Assembly: GCA_025517565.1 (NCBI GenBank)
Contig: JAOPKD010000007.1
Location: forward strand, 90,905 to 154,904
Length of the DNA stretch: 64,000 nucleotides
Source of the DNA: Halapricum hydrolyticum
GTDB taxonomy: Archaea; Halobacteriota; Halobacteria; Halobacteriales; Haloarculaceae
Reading direction: 5' to 3'
The notes under the pieces were generated by a model, which did not search any database, was not told where the DNA came from, and saw only the letters and a program-made list of their open reading frames with translations. Numbering within the stretch: the first letter of the stretch is position 1; every line of letters begins with the position of its first letter. The translations under genes and the position numbers were made by a program. Shown piece by piece: positions 1-7,765 of this stretch.

Positions 1-545
1 GCCAGACAGAACTTGACGGCGCGATTGAGGGACGGGCTTTCGGCCAGGCGATCGCTGCTGCCGAGAGCGACGAGCGCAAGGCAGCCGTCGTCGCCGACCG
101 GCTGCCCGCGATAGAGACGCGTCTCGAGGAACTCCGCCAGCAACGCGAGCAACTCCGGACGGCCTACGAGAACGGCACGCTCGACCGTGACACCTACCGG
201 GCCAGAACTGCCGCCCTCGCCGCCCGTACCCAGCAGCTCGAACACCAGCTCAACCGGAGCCGGTCCGTCGCCGATGCGCTGCCAGAGCAGGCCCGTGCTG
301 CCGCGGGGCTTGACGTCTCTGAGATCGACAGCCTCCGCGAGCAAGCCAGCGAGATGCGCGGCGGTGAAGTCGCCGAGATCGCACGCGGGATCGCCGGCCC
401 CAGCGTAGGCAAGGGGATGCCCGACAGTCCCGGTGGACCACCGGCTGGCGTCCCCGGGAACTGGACCGGTGGTCCCGGTAGTGGACCTGGCGGCCCTGCT
501 GACCCCGGTCCACCGGATGACTCCGGTCCCCACATGGGTCAATAA
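1..545 (+). CDS. C-terminal part of a coiled-coil haloarchaeal protein (5' truncated by window edge)
   Basis: The frame is open from base 3 to the TAA at 543-545, so only the C-terminal 180 residues or so are seen. The visible part has a charged, Glu/Arg/Gln-rich helical stretch with leucine heptads (a likely coiled coil over roughly the first 110 residues), then a conserved-looking segment (SEMRGGEVAEIARGIAGP) and a Gly/Pro-rich low-complexity tail ending in DDSGPHMGQ. No catalytic motif is visible. It resembles secreted or membrane-linked haloarchaeal proteins of unknown function with a Gly/Pro tail, but the N-terminus that would show a signal peptide is missing. The next gene starts 36 bp downstream on the same strand. 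Confidence 0.7.
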   Translation, partial: QTELDGAIEGRAFGQAIAAAESDERKAAVVADRLPAIETRLEELRQQREQLRTAYENGTLDRDTYRARTAALAARTQQLEHQLNRSRSVADALPEQARAAAGLDVSEIDSLREQASEMRGGEVAEIARGIAGPSVGKGMPDSPGGPPAGVPGNWTGGPGSGPGGPADPGPPDDSGPHMGQ

Positions 546-581
546 CGAACGTCTATCAGGACGGGAAACGAACACTCGTCC

Positions 582-1178
582 GTGAATACGCGTGCCGGAA
601 TCGTCCTCGCCGGTGGGTTCGCACGTCGGTTCGGCGAGCGTGACAAGACGCTCGCCGAGTTTCGTGGCCGACCGTTGATCGTCCACGCCGTCGAGCCGCT
701 GCAGGCGGTCGTCGAACGGGTCGTCGTTAGCTGCCGACGCGAGCAACTTTCGGCGTTCGAGACCGTACTGTCTGACGTCGACTACCGCCCCGACCCGACG
801 CCCGACGAGGGACCGCTGGCGGGACTGGACGCCGCGCTCGACGGGCTCGAAGCTGATACCGTCGCCGTCACGACTGCCGACCGACCCCTGGTTCCCGCTG
901 GACTGTACCGCTCGCTGTTCGAATCGCTATCCAGCGAGGGAATCGTGATCCGTGCGGACGGCATCGATCAGCCAGTCCCCGCAGTCTTCGACGCGATGGC
1001 GCTCCGTACAGCGGTCACCGAACAGCGGTCGCGTGGCACACGGCGGCTCCGTGCAGCGCTTGACGCCATCGAATACACCACTATCACGAGCGAGTCCGTC
1101 GAACAGCGGTGGGGAAGCCACGTCCTCGCAGACGTGAACACGCCGGCGGATTTGACCCGTCTGGACGAAAAGACGTGA
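582..1178 (+). CDS. mobA: Molybdenum cofactor guanylyltransferase (MobA-like)
   Basis: A 198-residue nucleotidyltransferase. The N-terminus holds the LAGGxxxRxGxxK signature of the MobA/GlmU fold (residues 9-22: LAGGFARRFGERDK), followed by a TTADRP motif near residue 97 in the place of the metal-binding Asp motif. MobA joins GMP to molybdopterin to give the guanine dinucleotide cofactor in the cytoplasm. The start is GTG. The length fits the family (about 190-210). The last codons (NTPADLTRLDEKT) and stop lie in the first unit of a 41-bp tandem repeat that continues downstream. A related nucleotidyltransferase acting on another substrate is possible, but a moaC gene in the window supports the cofactor role. 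Confidence 0.85.
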   Translation: MNTRAGIVLAGGFARRFGERDKTLAEFRGRPLIVHAVEPLQAVVERVVVSCRREQLSAFETVLSDVDYRPDPTPDEGPLAGLDAALDGLEADTVAVTTADRPLVPAGLYRSLFESLSSEGIVIRADGIDQPVPAVFDAMALRTAVTEQRSRGTRRLRAALDAIEYTTITSESVEQRWGSHVLADVNTPADLTRLDEKT

Positions 1179-1290
1179 CTGGGCCGGCGGATTTGACCCG
1201 TCTGGACGAAAAGACGTGAACACGCCGGCGGATTTGACCCGTCTGGACGAAAAGACGTGACTGGGCCGGCGGATCTGGCCCGTCTAGGCG
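1142..1290. repeat. 41-bp tandem repeat across the mobA stop codon
   Basis: The core GCCGGCGG recurs at 1142, 1183, 1224 and 1265, an exact 41-bp period. Each unit reads GCCGGCGGATTTGACCCGTC followed by TGGACGAAAAGACGTGA. The joints alternate between AACAC and CTGG, so a higher-order unit of 82 bp is also present. The first three units are nearly identical; the fourth is decayed (GATCTGGCCCGTCTAGG). Unit one encodes the C-terminus of MobA and its TGA; later units are non-coding. Confidence 0.95.
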
Positions 1291-1311
1291 AACAGTCGCG
1301 GCGATCTCCGC

Positions 1312-1620
1312 TCACATGGATGATTGGCCGCCAGGATTCTCCCAGCTTGTATACAGTGAATGCGCGAGTACGGCGAATCCAGCGGCGGTGAACGCACTTT
1401 GGATCCCGACCCCTGTCGCGAAATCGAGTCCCACGAGCTGGTGGAGTCCGCCAGCCAGCAGCGCGCCTGCCGTGACGAACGCGAGCCCGACCGCCAGCGA
1501 GCCGAGCGCACGGGCTCCCGTTCGACGATAGGCGCGCACGGCATACAGCGTCACGAGGCCGCCACAGACGAGCGTGACGGTATTCATCGCGACGACGAAC
1601 GCCTCGAGCGTGGGACCCAT
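1312..1620 (-). CDS. Small three-helix membrane protein, unknown function
   Basis: A 102-residue protein with three hydrophobic segments, about residues 5-27, 37-60 and 72-92. Short basic linkers such as RAYRRTGAR follow the first helix. No enzyme motif is seen. Small membrane proteins of this kind are common and uncharacterised in haloarchaea. It is divergent from the osmC gene and convergent with mobA, whose repeat array ends just below its stop. A role in sensing or transport cannot be inferred. Confidence 0.65.
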   Translation of the reverse strand: MGPTLEAFVVAMNTVTLVCGGLVTLYAVRAYRRTGARALGSLAVGLAFVTAGALLAGGLHQLVGLDFATGVGIQSAFTAAGFAVLAHSLYTSWENPGGQSSM

Positions 1621-1838
1621 CTGTCATGTTTCTCGGGACAGTGAGCTATTATAATGTCGACCGGCTTGCCAGCGACTGGGAACCGAACGTCCCTCGCGAC
1701 GCGCGACTATCCAGTCCGCGCGATATCCCGTCAGTCCATGCAACCACTCCTGAGCAACCATCACGGTCTCTAGCGACCGCGGCAGAACCCGCAACTTCGC
1801 CAACCTCTTTCTGTGCAGGAGTCGTCTGTGCGACCGCT

Positions 1839-2258
1839 ATGCCAACACGCAACGCAGAGGCGACCTGGCGCGGCGATCTCAAAAGCGGAAGCGGCGACCT
1901 CGCTCTCGGCAGCGGCGTCTACGAAGGGCCCTATTCGTTCGCGTCCCGGTTCGAAGACGGGGACGCGACCAATCCCGAGGAACTGATCGGCGCGGCTCAT
2001 GCCGGTTGTTTCGTGATGGCTCTGTCGAACGAACTTGACGAAGCGGGCTACGAGCCCGAGGAGCTACACGCCGACGCCGACGTCCACCTCGACCCCGAGG
2101 CGGGCGAAATCGACTGGATCGAACTCACGCTCGAAGCGTCGATTCCCGACATCGATGAGGAGACGTTCCAGGAGATCGCCGCCGGTGCCAAGGAAGGCTG
2201 CCCCGTCTCGAAAGCACTGGCCGGCGTCGATATCCGGCTCGACGCGGCGCTTGCGTGA
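1839..2258 (+). CDS. osmC: OsmC/Ohr-family peroxiredoxin
   Basis: A 139-residue OsmC-fold protein. The ATG at 1839 is chosen because MPTRNAEATWRG matches the usual start of the family; the upstream 71 codons of open frame look non-coding. The two family cysteines are present: Cys57 in AAHAGCFVM and Cys121 in EGCPVSKAL, with an Arg at residue 37 that normally helps activate the thiol. OsmC proteins reduce organic hydroperoxides in the cytoplasm as homodimers. It stands alone, followed 21 bp later by the convergent ilvD. Confidence 0.9.
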   Translation: MPTRNAEATWRGDLKSGSGDLALGSGVYEGPYSFASRFEDGDATNPEELIGAAHAGCFVMALSNELDEAGYEPEELHADADVHLDPEAGEIDWIELTLEASIPDIDEETFQEIAAGAKEGCPVSKALAGVDIRLDAALA

Positions 2259-2279
2259 TCGGAACGAACGGCGTCGTCG

Positions 2280-4037
2280 CTAGTCGTCACCGGTTGCGGC
2301 GCGGCCGGACGTCTCTTCGAGTCGGATTTCCGGTGCAGCCAGATCGGGCGCTTCCAGCACGCCGCCGGTCGCGGCACTGGTCGCGAGCGCGGCGAATCGC
2401 TCGATGACGCCCGTCGCGTCGATCTCAGGCGGCTCCCAGTCGGCTGCCCGACGCTGTAGCTCTTCCCGTGACACGTCCAGTGTCAGCTCACCAGCGTCGA
2501 CGTCGATCCGGATCGTGTCGCCGTCCTCGACCAGCGCGATCGGTCCGCCGGCGGCCGCTTCGGGACTTACATGGCCAATCGCGGCGCCGCGAGTCCCGCC
2601 GGAAAACCGCCCGTCCGTCAGCAATGCCACCTCGCCCGAGAGCGTGGGTGAGCCGCTGATCTTCGATGTGGGTTCGAGCATCTCGGGCATCCCGGGACCG
2701 CCCTTCGGCCCTTCGTAGCGGATCACGACCACGTCTCTCTTTTCTATCTCGCCCTCGTCGTAGGCGTCGAGCATCGCCCGCTGAGACTCGAAGACCCGTG
2801 CGGTCCCCTCGAACTGGCGCATGGAGCCGTCCATCGCGCCGGCCTTGACGACCGACCCCTCGGGTGCGAGATTACCGCGGAGCACTGCGAGCCCGCCTTC
2901 CTCGTGGACCGGGTCGTCCCGATCGCGGATGACCTGCCCGCCGGGCTGGCGGTCACCCATCCGGCCGCCGATCGTCCGGCCGTCGACCGTCGGCGCATCG
3001 AGATGGAGCAGGTCGTCGATCCGGTGGTACAGTGCCGGGAGACCGCCGTCGTCGCGCAGGTGTTCCATCCGCCAGGGGCCGGCCGGGCTCATGTGCGCCA
3101 GGTGGGGCGTCCGCTCGGCGATCTCCTCGAAGTCCGTCAGCGTCAGGTCCAGCCCGGCTTCCTGAGCGATCGCCGGGAGGTGCAGCATGGTGTTCGTCGA
3201 GCCACCGAGCGCCAGATCGACCGCAACGGCGTTTTCGAAGCTCTCGCGGGTGAGAAACTCCGAGGGACGGATGTCCCGCTCGACGAGATCGAGGATCCGA
3301 CGGCCGCTCTTGCGTGCAATCTCGCGCTTGCGGTCGTCGGTCGCCCCGTAGGTCGCACACTCGGTCCAGGACAGCCCAAGTGTCTCCGTGACGCAGGCCA
3401 TGGTGTTCGCCGTGAACATGCCGGCACACGACCCCTCGCCGGGACAGGCGGTGCACTCGAGCTGGTAGAGTTCGTCGTCGTCCATCTCGCCTTCGGCATG
3501 CTGGCTGACGCCCTCGAAGACGTCGACCAGGTCGACGGTCTCGCCATCGTACTCGCCGGCCTCCATGTGTCCGCCGGTGACGACGATCGCCGGGATGTCG
3601 AGCCGGGCGATGGCCATCAACATACCGGGAACGATCTTGTCACACGAGGCCAGTGCGACGATCCCGTCGAACTGGTGGGCGTTGGCCATCAACTCGACCG
3701 AGTCGGCGATCACTTCTCTGGATGGCAACGAGGATCGCATCCCCTCGTGTCCCATCGCGATCCCGTCATCGACGGCGATCGTGTTGAACTCCAGCGGGGT
3801 ACCGCCGGCCTCGCGGACGCCTTCCTTGACGTACTCGGCCAGTTCGTCGAGGTGGACGTGACCGGGGACGATCTCGTTCCAGGAGTTGGCGATCCCGATG
3901 TGTGGGTTGTGGATCTCTTCGTCGCTCAGCCCCGCGGCGCGAAACAGCGACCGGTGGGGTGCACGGTCGACCCCTTCGGTCACTTCCGCGCTCCGGAGGG
4001 ACTCGTCTTTCTCCGAGGTCAGATGATCGGCAGGCAT
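2280..4037 (-). CDS. ilvD: Dihydroxy-acid dehydratase
   Basis: A 585-residue IlvD/Edd-family dehydratase, which converts 2,3-dihydroxy acids to 2-keto acids in valine, leucine and isoleucine synthesis. Iron-sulfur cluster cysteines lie in ASCDKIVPGM and CPGEGSCAGMFTANTM. The EFNTIAVDDGIAMGHEGM and DGRFSGGTRGAAIGH stretches are typical of the family, and the length is normal. The ATG at 4037 gives MPADHLTSEKDESLRS; a slightly later start cannot be excluded. No other branched-chain genes are adjacent. A large antisense frame (2904-4061) is only a codon-bias shadow. Confidence 0.95.
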   Translation of the reverse strand: MPADHLTSEKDESLRSAEVTEGVDRAPHRSLFRAAGLSDEEIHNPHIGIANSWNEIVPGHVHLDELAEYVKEGVREAGGTPLEFNTIAVDDGIAMGHEGMRSSLPSREVIADSVELMANAHQFDGIVALASCDKIVPGMLMAIARLDIPAIVVTGGHMEAGEYDGETVDLVDVFEGVSQHAEGEMDDDELYQLECTACPGEGSCAGMFTANTMACVTETLGLSWTECATYGATDDRKREIARKSGRRILDLVERDIRPSEFLTRESFENAVAVDLALGGSTNTMLHLPAIAQEAGLDLTLTDFEEIAERTPHLAHMSPAGPWRMEHLRDDGGLPALYHRIDDLLHLDAPTVDGRTIGGRMGDRQPGGQVIRDRDDPVHEEGGLAVLRGNLAPEGSVVKAGAMDGSMRQFEGTARVFESQRAMLDAYDEGEIEKRDVVVIRYEGPKGGPGMPEMLEPTSKISGSPTLSGEVALLTDGRFSGGTRGAAIGHVSPEAAAGGPIALVEDGDTIRIDVDAGELTLDVSREELQRRAADWEPPEIDATGVIERFAALATSAATGGVLEAPDLAAPEIRLEETSGRAATGDD

Positions 4038-4116
4038 TGCGCTCTACTGTCGTCGCCGTAATCAGTCCGGGCGGGAGTAGGTTTCGGTTCCCGCCTGTCT
4101 CGCACTGCCGGCAGGG

Positions 4117-4536
4117 TCAACCGAAAACGGGCAAGCCGACGTGGCGAAATCGCTGGAAGGTATACAGCGGCACGGCGAACAGCGGACCGCCGATCGGGAG
4201 CGTGAGATGAAGCACCATGTACAGCTTCCAGTTGGGGGTGTAGTCGACGTCGAGCGAGCGGACGTACTTCGCGTCGTAGTAGTACCCGAGCCAGGAGGTG
4301 ATCGACGTGAGCAACACGACGACGAACGTTGCCCGAAGCAGCCAGTTCATCGCCACCTGGAGAACCGAAGCTACCCCGAGCGAAGAGAGCACCGGCTTGA
4401 GACCGAAATATAGTACGAGCATCGTGAAAGCGAACATGAGCGAGAAATAGAACGCGGCGTGGTGTTTCCACCAGGCATACTCCTCAAGTGACGTCGAGCG
4501 AAGCGTAGCGGCCAACTCAGAGAACGATGCGGCCAT
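4117..4536 (-). CDS. Integral membrane protein, unknown function
   Basis: A 139-residue protein with about four hydrophobic segments (residues 26-50, 52-66, 67-88 and 107-127). The N-terminus (ELAATLRSTSLEEYAWWKHH) is soluble and rich in aromatic residues. No transport or catalytic motif is visible. It lies between ilvD and a small zinc-binding protein on the same strand. A TATA-like run of A/T sits just upstream of the start near 4565-4572. The family is probably haloarchaea-specific; function is unknown. Confidence 0.65.
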   Translation of the reverse strand: MAASFSELAATLRSTSLEEYAWWKHHAAFYFSLMFAFTMLVLYFGLKPVLSSLGVASVLQVAMNWLLRATFVVVLLTSITSWLGYYYDAKYVRSLDVDYTPNWKLYMVLHLTLPIGGPLFAVPLYTFQRFRHVGLPVFG

Positions 4537-4599
4537 ACTGATTACACGTAGTTCGCCCCCGCCGAATTAAAATCTCGCGGTCCGGACCCGTGGACCAGG

Positions 4600-4857
4600 T
4601 CACGGTCGGCCCTGGCCGTGTGTGAACAGCAGCAACTGGTCGTCCGTTCGCACCAGACAGAACGGCCCGGGCGGGGACTGAAACGACTGCATGCGCTTCT
4701 CGGAGACGAACAGTTTCTCGAAGGGCTTCCCACAGGCCGGACAGTCGTATCCGGCCCGGTTTTCGAGATGTGTCGTCTCTCGGGTCTCCTTGCGAAGTTT
4801 GAAGCCCTCCCGGTACTCGTGGACGTCGAACCCGTCCGTCACGTCCAGTTGCGGCAT
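4600..4857 (-). CDS. Small CxxC zinc-ribbon-like protein
   Basis: An 85-residue protein if started at the ATG at 4857 (MPQLDVTDGFDVHEYREG). An in-frame ATG at 4884 would add nine residues, but the A/T box at 4881-4890 sits about 27 bp upstream of 4857, as expected for a leaderless transcript, so the shorter form is preferred. It contains a CPACG knuckle and a C-terminal FCLVRTDDQLLLFTHG motif. Similar proteins in haloarchaea carry the name 'flagella cluster protein' from genome context, not from biochemistry. A MITE lies just upstream of its promoter. Confidence 0.65.
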   Translation of the reverse strand: MPQLDVTDGFDVHEYREGFKLRKETRETTHLENRAGYDCPACGKPFEKLFVSEKRMQSFQSPPGPFCLVRTDDQLLLFTHGQGRP

Positions 4858-4880
4858 ATCCCGGGAATGGGCGGACGGCG

Positions 4881-4890
4881 ACATAATATC
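4881..4890 (-). promoter_or_regulatory. TATA-like box for the small zinc-ribbon gene
   Basis: On the minus strand the sequence reads GATATTATGT, about 27 bp above the ATG at 4857, the spacing of an archaeal TATA box to a leaderless start. The MITE at 4907-5046 ends only 17 bp upstream, so the box itself survives but upstream BRE or operator sequence may have been replaced. Confidence 0.5.
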
Positions 4891-4906
4891 TCCTCATGAT
4901 GACTGC

Positions 4907-5046
4907 GGCCTTGTTTAGACGTTCCCGAAGTCGCCGGTTAGTGTCCATATCGATCGAACAGAACAAGCCGTTGAGTGCCTCAAGACCCGAAGGCGTTGTT
5001 TGGAGAACGGCCGTAGAGGCCGACACCACCGCGTCTAAACAAGGCC
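4907..5046. mobile_element. 140-bp MITE with 15-bp perfect terminal inverted repeats
   Basis: The ends are GGCCTTGTTTAGACG (4907-4921) and its exact complement CGTCTAAACAAGGCC (5032-5046). There is no coding frame for a transposase inside. The terminal sequence matches the ends of the IS5-family element further along (left end GGACCTTGTTTAGACGC, right end complement GGCCGTGTTTAGACGC), so this looks like a non-autonomous derivative moved by that transposase. No target duplication is obvious. Confidence 0.8.
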
Positions 5047-5054
5047 CTCTTCAC

Positions 5055-6312
5055 GTTTAACTACTTGACTTCGCACGTTATCTCGTTAGAGCGCGTATAG
5101 AGCGTGTGAAACGTGGATGCTGCCGATAACGTCGTTCCTGTCGTGTACTGAGCCAATCGATCAATTCGAGTGTTTCTCGAAACGGCAGAAACACCACGCC
5201 AAGACCTACGTCACAGGTCTTGTTGCGGCCAGCAACAAGACCGTCCAAGGCATCTCGAATATCGTTCTCCCGGCCAAGAGCGAACGTGCGTTGAACAAGT
5301 TCCTCACCGAGTACGACTGGGACGAAGAACAGCTCAACAGAGAACGCCTCGCACTGCTCCAACAAGCCGATGACACGAGGTGGAGCAGTGAAGGTGTCGT
5401 CATCATCGACGACACCTTCACGCACAAAACGGGCAAGAAAATCCCTCATGCGGGGAAATACTACGACCACGGTATCCACAGCTACATCTGGGGACAGAAC
5501 ATCGTCTACGCACTCTACGCCGACGAGAAAACCACCTACCCACTCGGCTTTCGCCTCTACAAGAAAAACGACAAACGCCGTATTGAACTCGCTATCGAAC
5601 TCGTTGACGAACTCATCGAGATAGGTGTCCCGGCGGACACCTATCTCTTCGACATGTTCTACAGTACCGAGGAGTTCGTCACTCATCTCGAAGGCTACGG
5701 GAAAGAGTGGGTTTCGGCCGTCAAAAGCGATGCACGCGTCAGCTATGGCGGTGACCGAATCCGTGTCGATGCGCTGGCTGAGCGCATCGACACAGTCCCA
5801 CGAACCGTCAACGGAGACACCTACCACATCTGGACACAGAAACGTGAAGTCGGTCGGCTTGGGGAAGTGAAGCTCCTGATCACCGAGAAAGAATCGAGCG
5901 ACGAAGACGAGGAACCGAGCGTGAAGTATATCGTGTCGAACAAAATCGACGCGCCAGCGAGCCATCTCATCGAGTTGTACGCGATGAGATGGCGAGTAGA
6001 GACGTTCTTCAGGGACACCAAGCAGGATCTTGGTTTTGGCGACTGCGAGTTACGGCATGCCGCAGGTGCCAGTCGGCACTGGCACCTGCTGATGCTGGCC
6101 TACAGCCTCCTCAAGTTCGGTGCTGCACACAGCGCCCTTGGAACGATCCTTGGACACGCGAGTTCACTCCGAAACGACGTCAAACGATCCTTCCGTGAAA
6201 GCGTTCAGAACCTTCTCTCCTGGGCACTGACCAGTCCGGACCGCAGCATCGACGAGCTAATGCAACAGATCGATGGGATGTTCATCTAACGTGCGAAGTC
6301 AAGTAACTAAAC
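5055..6312 (+). mobile_element. IS4/IS701-type insertion sequence
   Basis: A 1.26-kb element with a 26-bp imperfect terminal inverted repeat: 5055-5080 (starting GTTTAACTACTTGACTTCGC) and 6287-6312, which on the other strand reads GTTTAGTTACTTGACTTCGC and onward with two mismatches. The transposase gene fills nearly all of it, and its stop codon lies in the right repeat. The left end is only 8 bp from the MITE. I could not find a clear target duplication, so the outer limits may be off by a few bases. Confidence 0.85.
5117..6289 (+). CDS. IS4-superfamily DDE transposase
   Basis: A 390-residue transposase. Acidic residues typical of the DDE site appear in VVIIDDTFTHKTGKK and in YLFDMFYSTEEF. 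The C-terminal part has the YREK signature of the IS4 superfamily with exact spacing in YAMRWRVETFFRDTK (Tyr, Arg at +3, Glu at +7, Lys at +14). The frame is intact, so the element may still be active. Codon use is less GC-biased than in neighbouring housekeeping genes. IS701 is a close alternative family name; a database match would decide it. Confidence 0.9.
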   Translation: MLPITSFLSCTEPIDQFECFSKRQKHHAKTYVTGLVAASNKTVQGISNIVLPAKSERALNKFLTEYDWDEEQLNRERLALLQQADDTRWSSEGVVIIDDTFTHKTGKKIPHAGKYYDHGIHSYIWGQNIVYALYADEKTTYPLGFRLYKKNDKRRIELAIELVDELIEIGVPADTYLFDMFYSTEEFVTHLEGYGKEWVSAVKSDARVSYGGDRIRVDALAERIDTVPRTVNGDTYHIWTQKREVGRLGEVKLLITEKESSDEDEEPSVKYIVSNKIDAPASHLIELYAMRWRVETFFRDTKQDLGFGDCELRHAAGASRHWHLLMLAYSLLKFGAAHSALGTILGHASSLRNDVKRSFRESVQNLLSWALTSPDRSIDELMQQIDGMFI

Positions 6313-6374
6313 ACTACTACCACAACTCACGCCAAACTTAACGCGTTGAATCGTTCCCGGATCAAGTACCGATC

Positions 6375-7580
6375 CTATATTTTCACATCCAATGCGTCTT
6401 CGACGAATTCGGCTGTATTACCTGTAGTATGCCATCCATTTCCTGCCGACCAATCGCCGAAGTTAATCCCAGCAACTAACGCTGTTTCATGAAGGCTCGG
6501 GTCGAATTTTTCAAACCAGTAGAGACCCCCCGAATCGCCACTAATTGAGAAGTCATTTTTGAATGCTATACTTCGACCACCGTGGTCATCATGAATGAAT
6601 TCATACAGCTCTTTGGTTCTATGTCTCCCAGTTTCGTGAAGCTGAGCTGAAATCGAATAGCCGTAGGCTACTTTGTCTCTAAGCTTCTCGTCGGTTAGGA
6701 TACCGGTAATATCGTACTTTGAATAACAGGCACATCCATCTTTGGCTAGTTGGAATCTATAATCGGGCCCCATCAATACTACTGCAGCAGCGTCTTTCAA
6801 TCCTTCGTTGGCTGTGGCTCTTTTGACTTCCCCGATCTTGTCCCCGTGTTGGTTTACAGTTGTTCCCGAATTGTAGTTCACTTGATGACCGCTCAGTAGA
6901 AGCCCTTTATACCAGTTGTCACCAGTGGTTGCCTTAACGGCGGCCGGAGTAGCTGTTGATGCACCGCCTCCCATACATCCTCCCGGAATAGGTCTGTATT
7001 TTGCATCAAAATAATCGTCAGGAGCCTCATCATGTTCCTCAACCTCTTTTGTTTCTACCTCTACCGGAATATTGCTGATACTATGTTTCCCAAGTTTTGA
7101 TTTAATATTAGCATCAACTCTTCCTGGTGATTCTGCCATTATTCTCTCTTTATCCTCTTCCTCACAATGGATTGTGATTTTTGGATCAAAGCCATTGTCG
7201 TGGCCTACTGCAACGTCAAAATCACCGGGTAATTCCTGTTGTAGTCTTTTTGCACGCCTATGGGGAGCCTCAATTCGAATCCAGTCGTTCCTTGGTATGG
7301 AGTCGAATTCCGCTTGCCTCTCGGGAAATTTTCCCTCTTCCACAGCCTCTTGATCTTTATGAATTAAACTTTCAGTTCTGAGCACCTCTCGACGAGGATC
7401 GTCGATGTTTTCTGCAAATGCTCTTTGTGAGACATGGCTTAGAGCAGTCGAACTGGCCCCAAATCCAGCTAGAGCTTTGATAAAACCTCGACGCCCCATG
7501 CCAGAAATCTTTCTTTTCCAGCTACGCTGATTTGTTCGACCCTTATACTCTTCAACGTGGGATAGTCTATCACTATCCAT
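6375..7580 (-). CDS. Tat-exported trypsin-like (S1 fold) serine protease, AT-rich
   Basis: A 401-residue protein from the ATG at 7580, which lies about 27 bp below a TATA-like A/T run. A second ATG at 7499 (MGRRGFIKALAGFG) would give a more compact signal peptide. The Tat signal is GRRGFIKALAGFGASS with a likely cleavage after SQRAFA. Residues 60-200 form a charged pro-region without known motif. The C-terminal domain has chymotrypsin-like elements: GHQ around His232, DAAAVVL at Asp263 and SGDSGGLYW with Ser350 as nucleophile. Cysteines at 202, 283 and 285 may form disulfides. The gene is visibly richer in A/T than its surroundings and sits between insertion sequences, which suggests transfer. 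It may process an external substrate or be a toxin-like factor; the target is unknown. Confidence 0.7.
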   Translation of the reverse strand: MDSDRLSHVEEYKGRTNQRSWKRKISGMGRRGFIKALAGFGASSTALSHVSQRAFAENIDDPRREVLRTESLIHKDQEAVEEGKFPERQAEFDSIPRNDWIRIEAPHRRAKRLQQELPGDFDVAVGHDNGFDPKITIHCEEEDKERIMAESPGRVDANIKSKLGKHSISNIPVEVETKEVEEHDEAPDDYFDAKYRPIPGGCMGGGASTATPAAVKATTGDNWYKGLLLSGHQVNYNSGTTVNQHGDKIGEVKRATANEGLKDAAAVVLMGPDYRFQLAKDGCACYSKYDITGILTDEKLRDKVAYGYSISAQLHETGRHRTKELYEFIHDDHGGRSIAFKNDFSISGDSGGLYWFEKFDPSLHETALVAGINFGDWSAGNGWHTTGNTAEFVEDALDVKI

Positions 7581-7620
7581 GATGAGGATATCAAACTGCC
7601 TCGTAATATATCTTATTATA

Positions 7621-7665
7621 AAAAGTAAGTATATAAAAAGTAAGTATATAAAAAGTAAGTATAAT
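7621..7665. repeat. Three tandem 15-bp A/T-rich repeats upstream of the protease
   Basis: AAAAGTAAGTATATA occurs at 7621-7635 and 7636-7650, with a third copy at 7651-7665 that ends in TAAT. The array lies 41 bp above the protease start on its promoter side, next to the presumed TATA box, and separates the gene from the IS6 transposase fragment. On the minus strand it supplies several TATA-like sequences. Confidence 0.9.
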
Positions 7666-7687
7666 AAATTATATTGGGTGGGAGAGA

Positions 7688-7765
7688 ATCGGTTCCACCA
7701 GACAGCGAACGCTTCGAGATAGGACCCTACTGTCACCAACCATCCACAGTGGTTGAACGACTGCG
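7688..7765 (-). pseudogene. Remnant of the 3' end of an IS6-family transposase gene
   Basis: Bases 7688-7718 match the 3' end of the intact IS6 transposase gene at 8692-8722 with a single difference, and the minus-strand reading gives YLEAFAVWWNRF against WLEAFAVWWNRC in the intact copy. Similarity fades beyond about 7765. The rest of that copy is gone. The fragment lies directly upstream of the protease promoter repeats. Confidence 0.8.

Noticed and set aside
1142..1290. 41-bp repeats as a CRISPR array
   Set aside because: Units are contiguous with no variable spacers, and no cas gene is near.
2904..4061. 385-codon frame opposite ilvD
   Set aside because: Shadow of ilvD; no own motif or promoter.
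4517..5029. 170-codon reverse frame spanning the MITE
   Set aside because: It covers the MITE and another frame of the small zinc-ribbon gene; no conserved character.
5047..5054. Target duplication of the IS4/IS701-type element
   Set aside because: Flanks CTCTTCAC and ACTACTAC share only a few bases; no duplication can be claimed.
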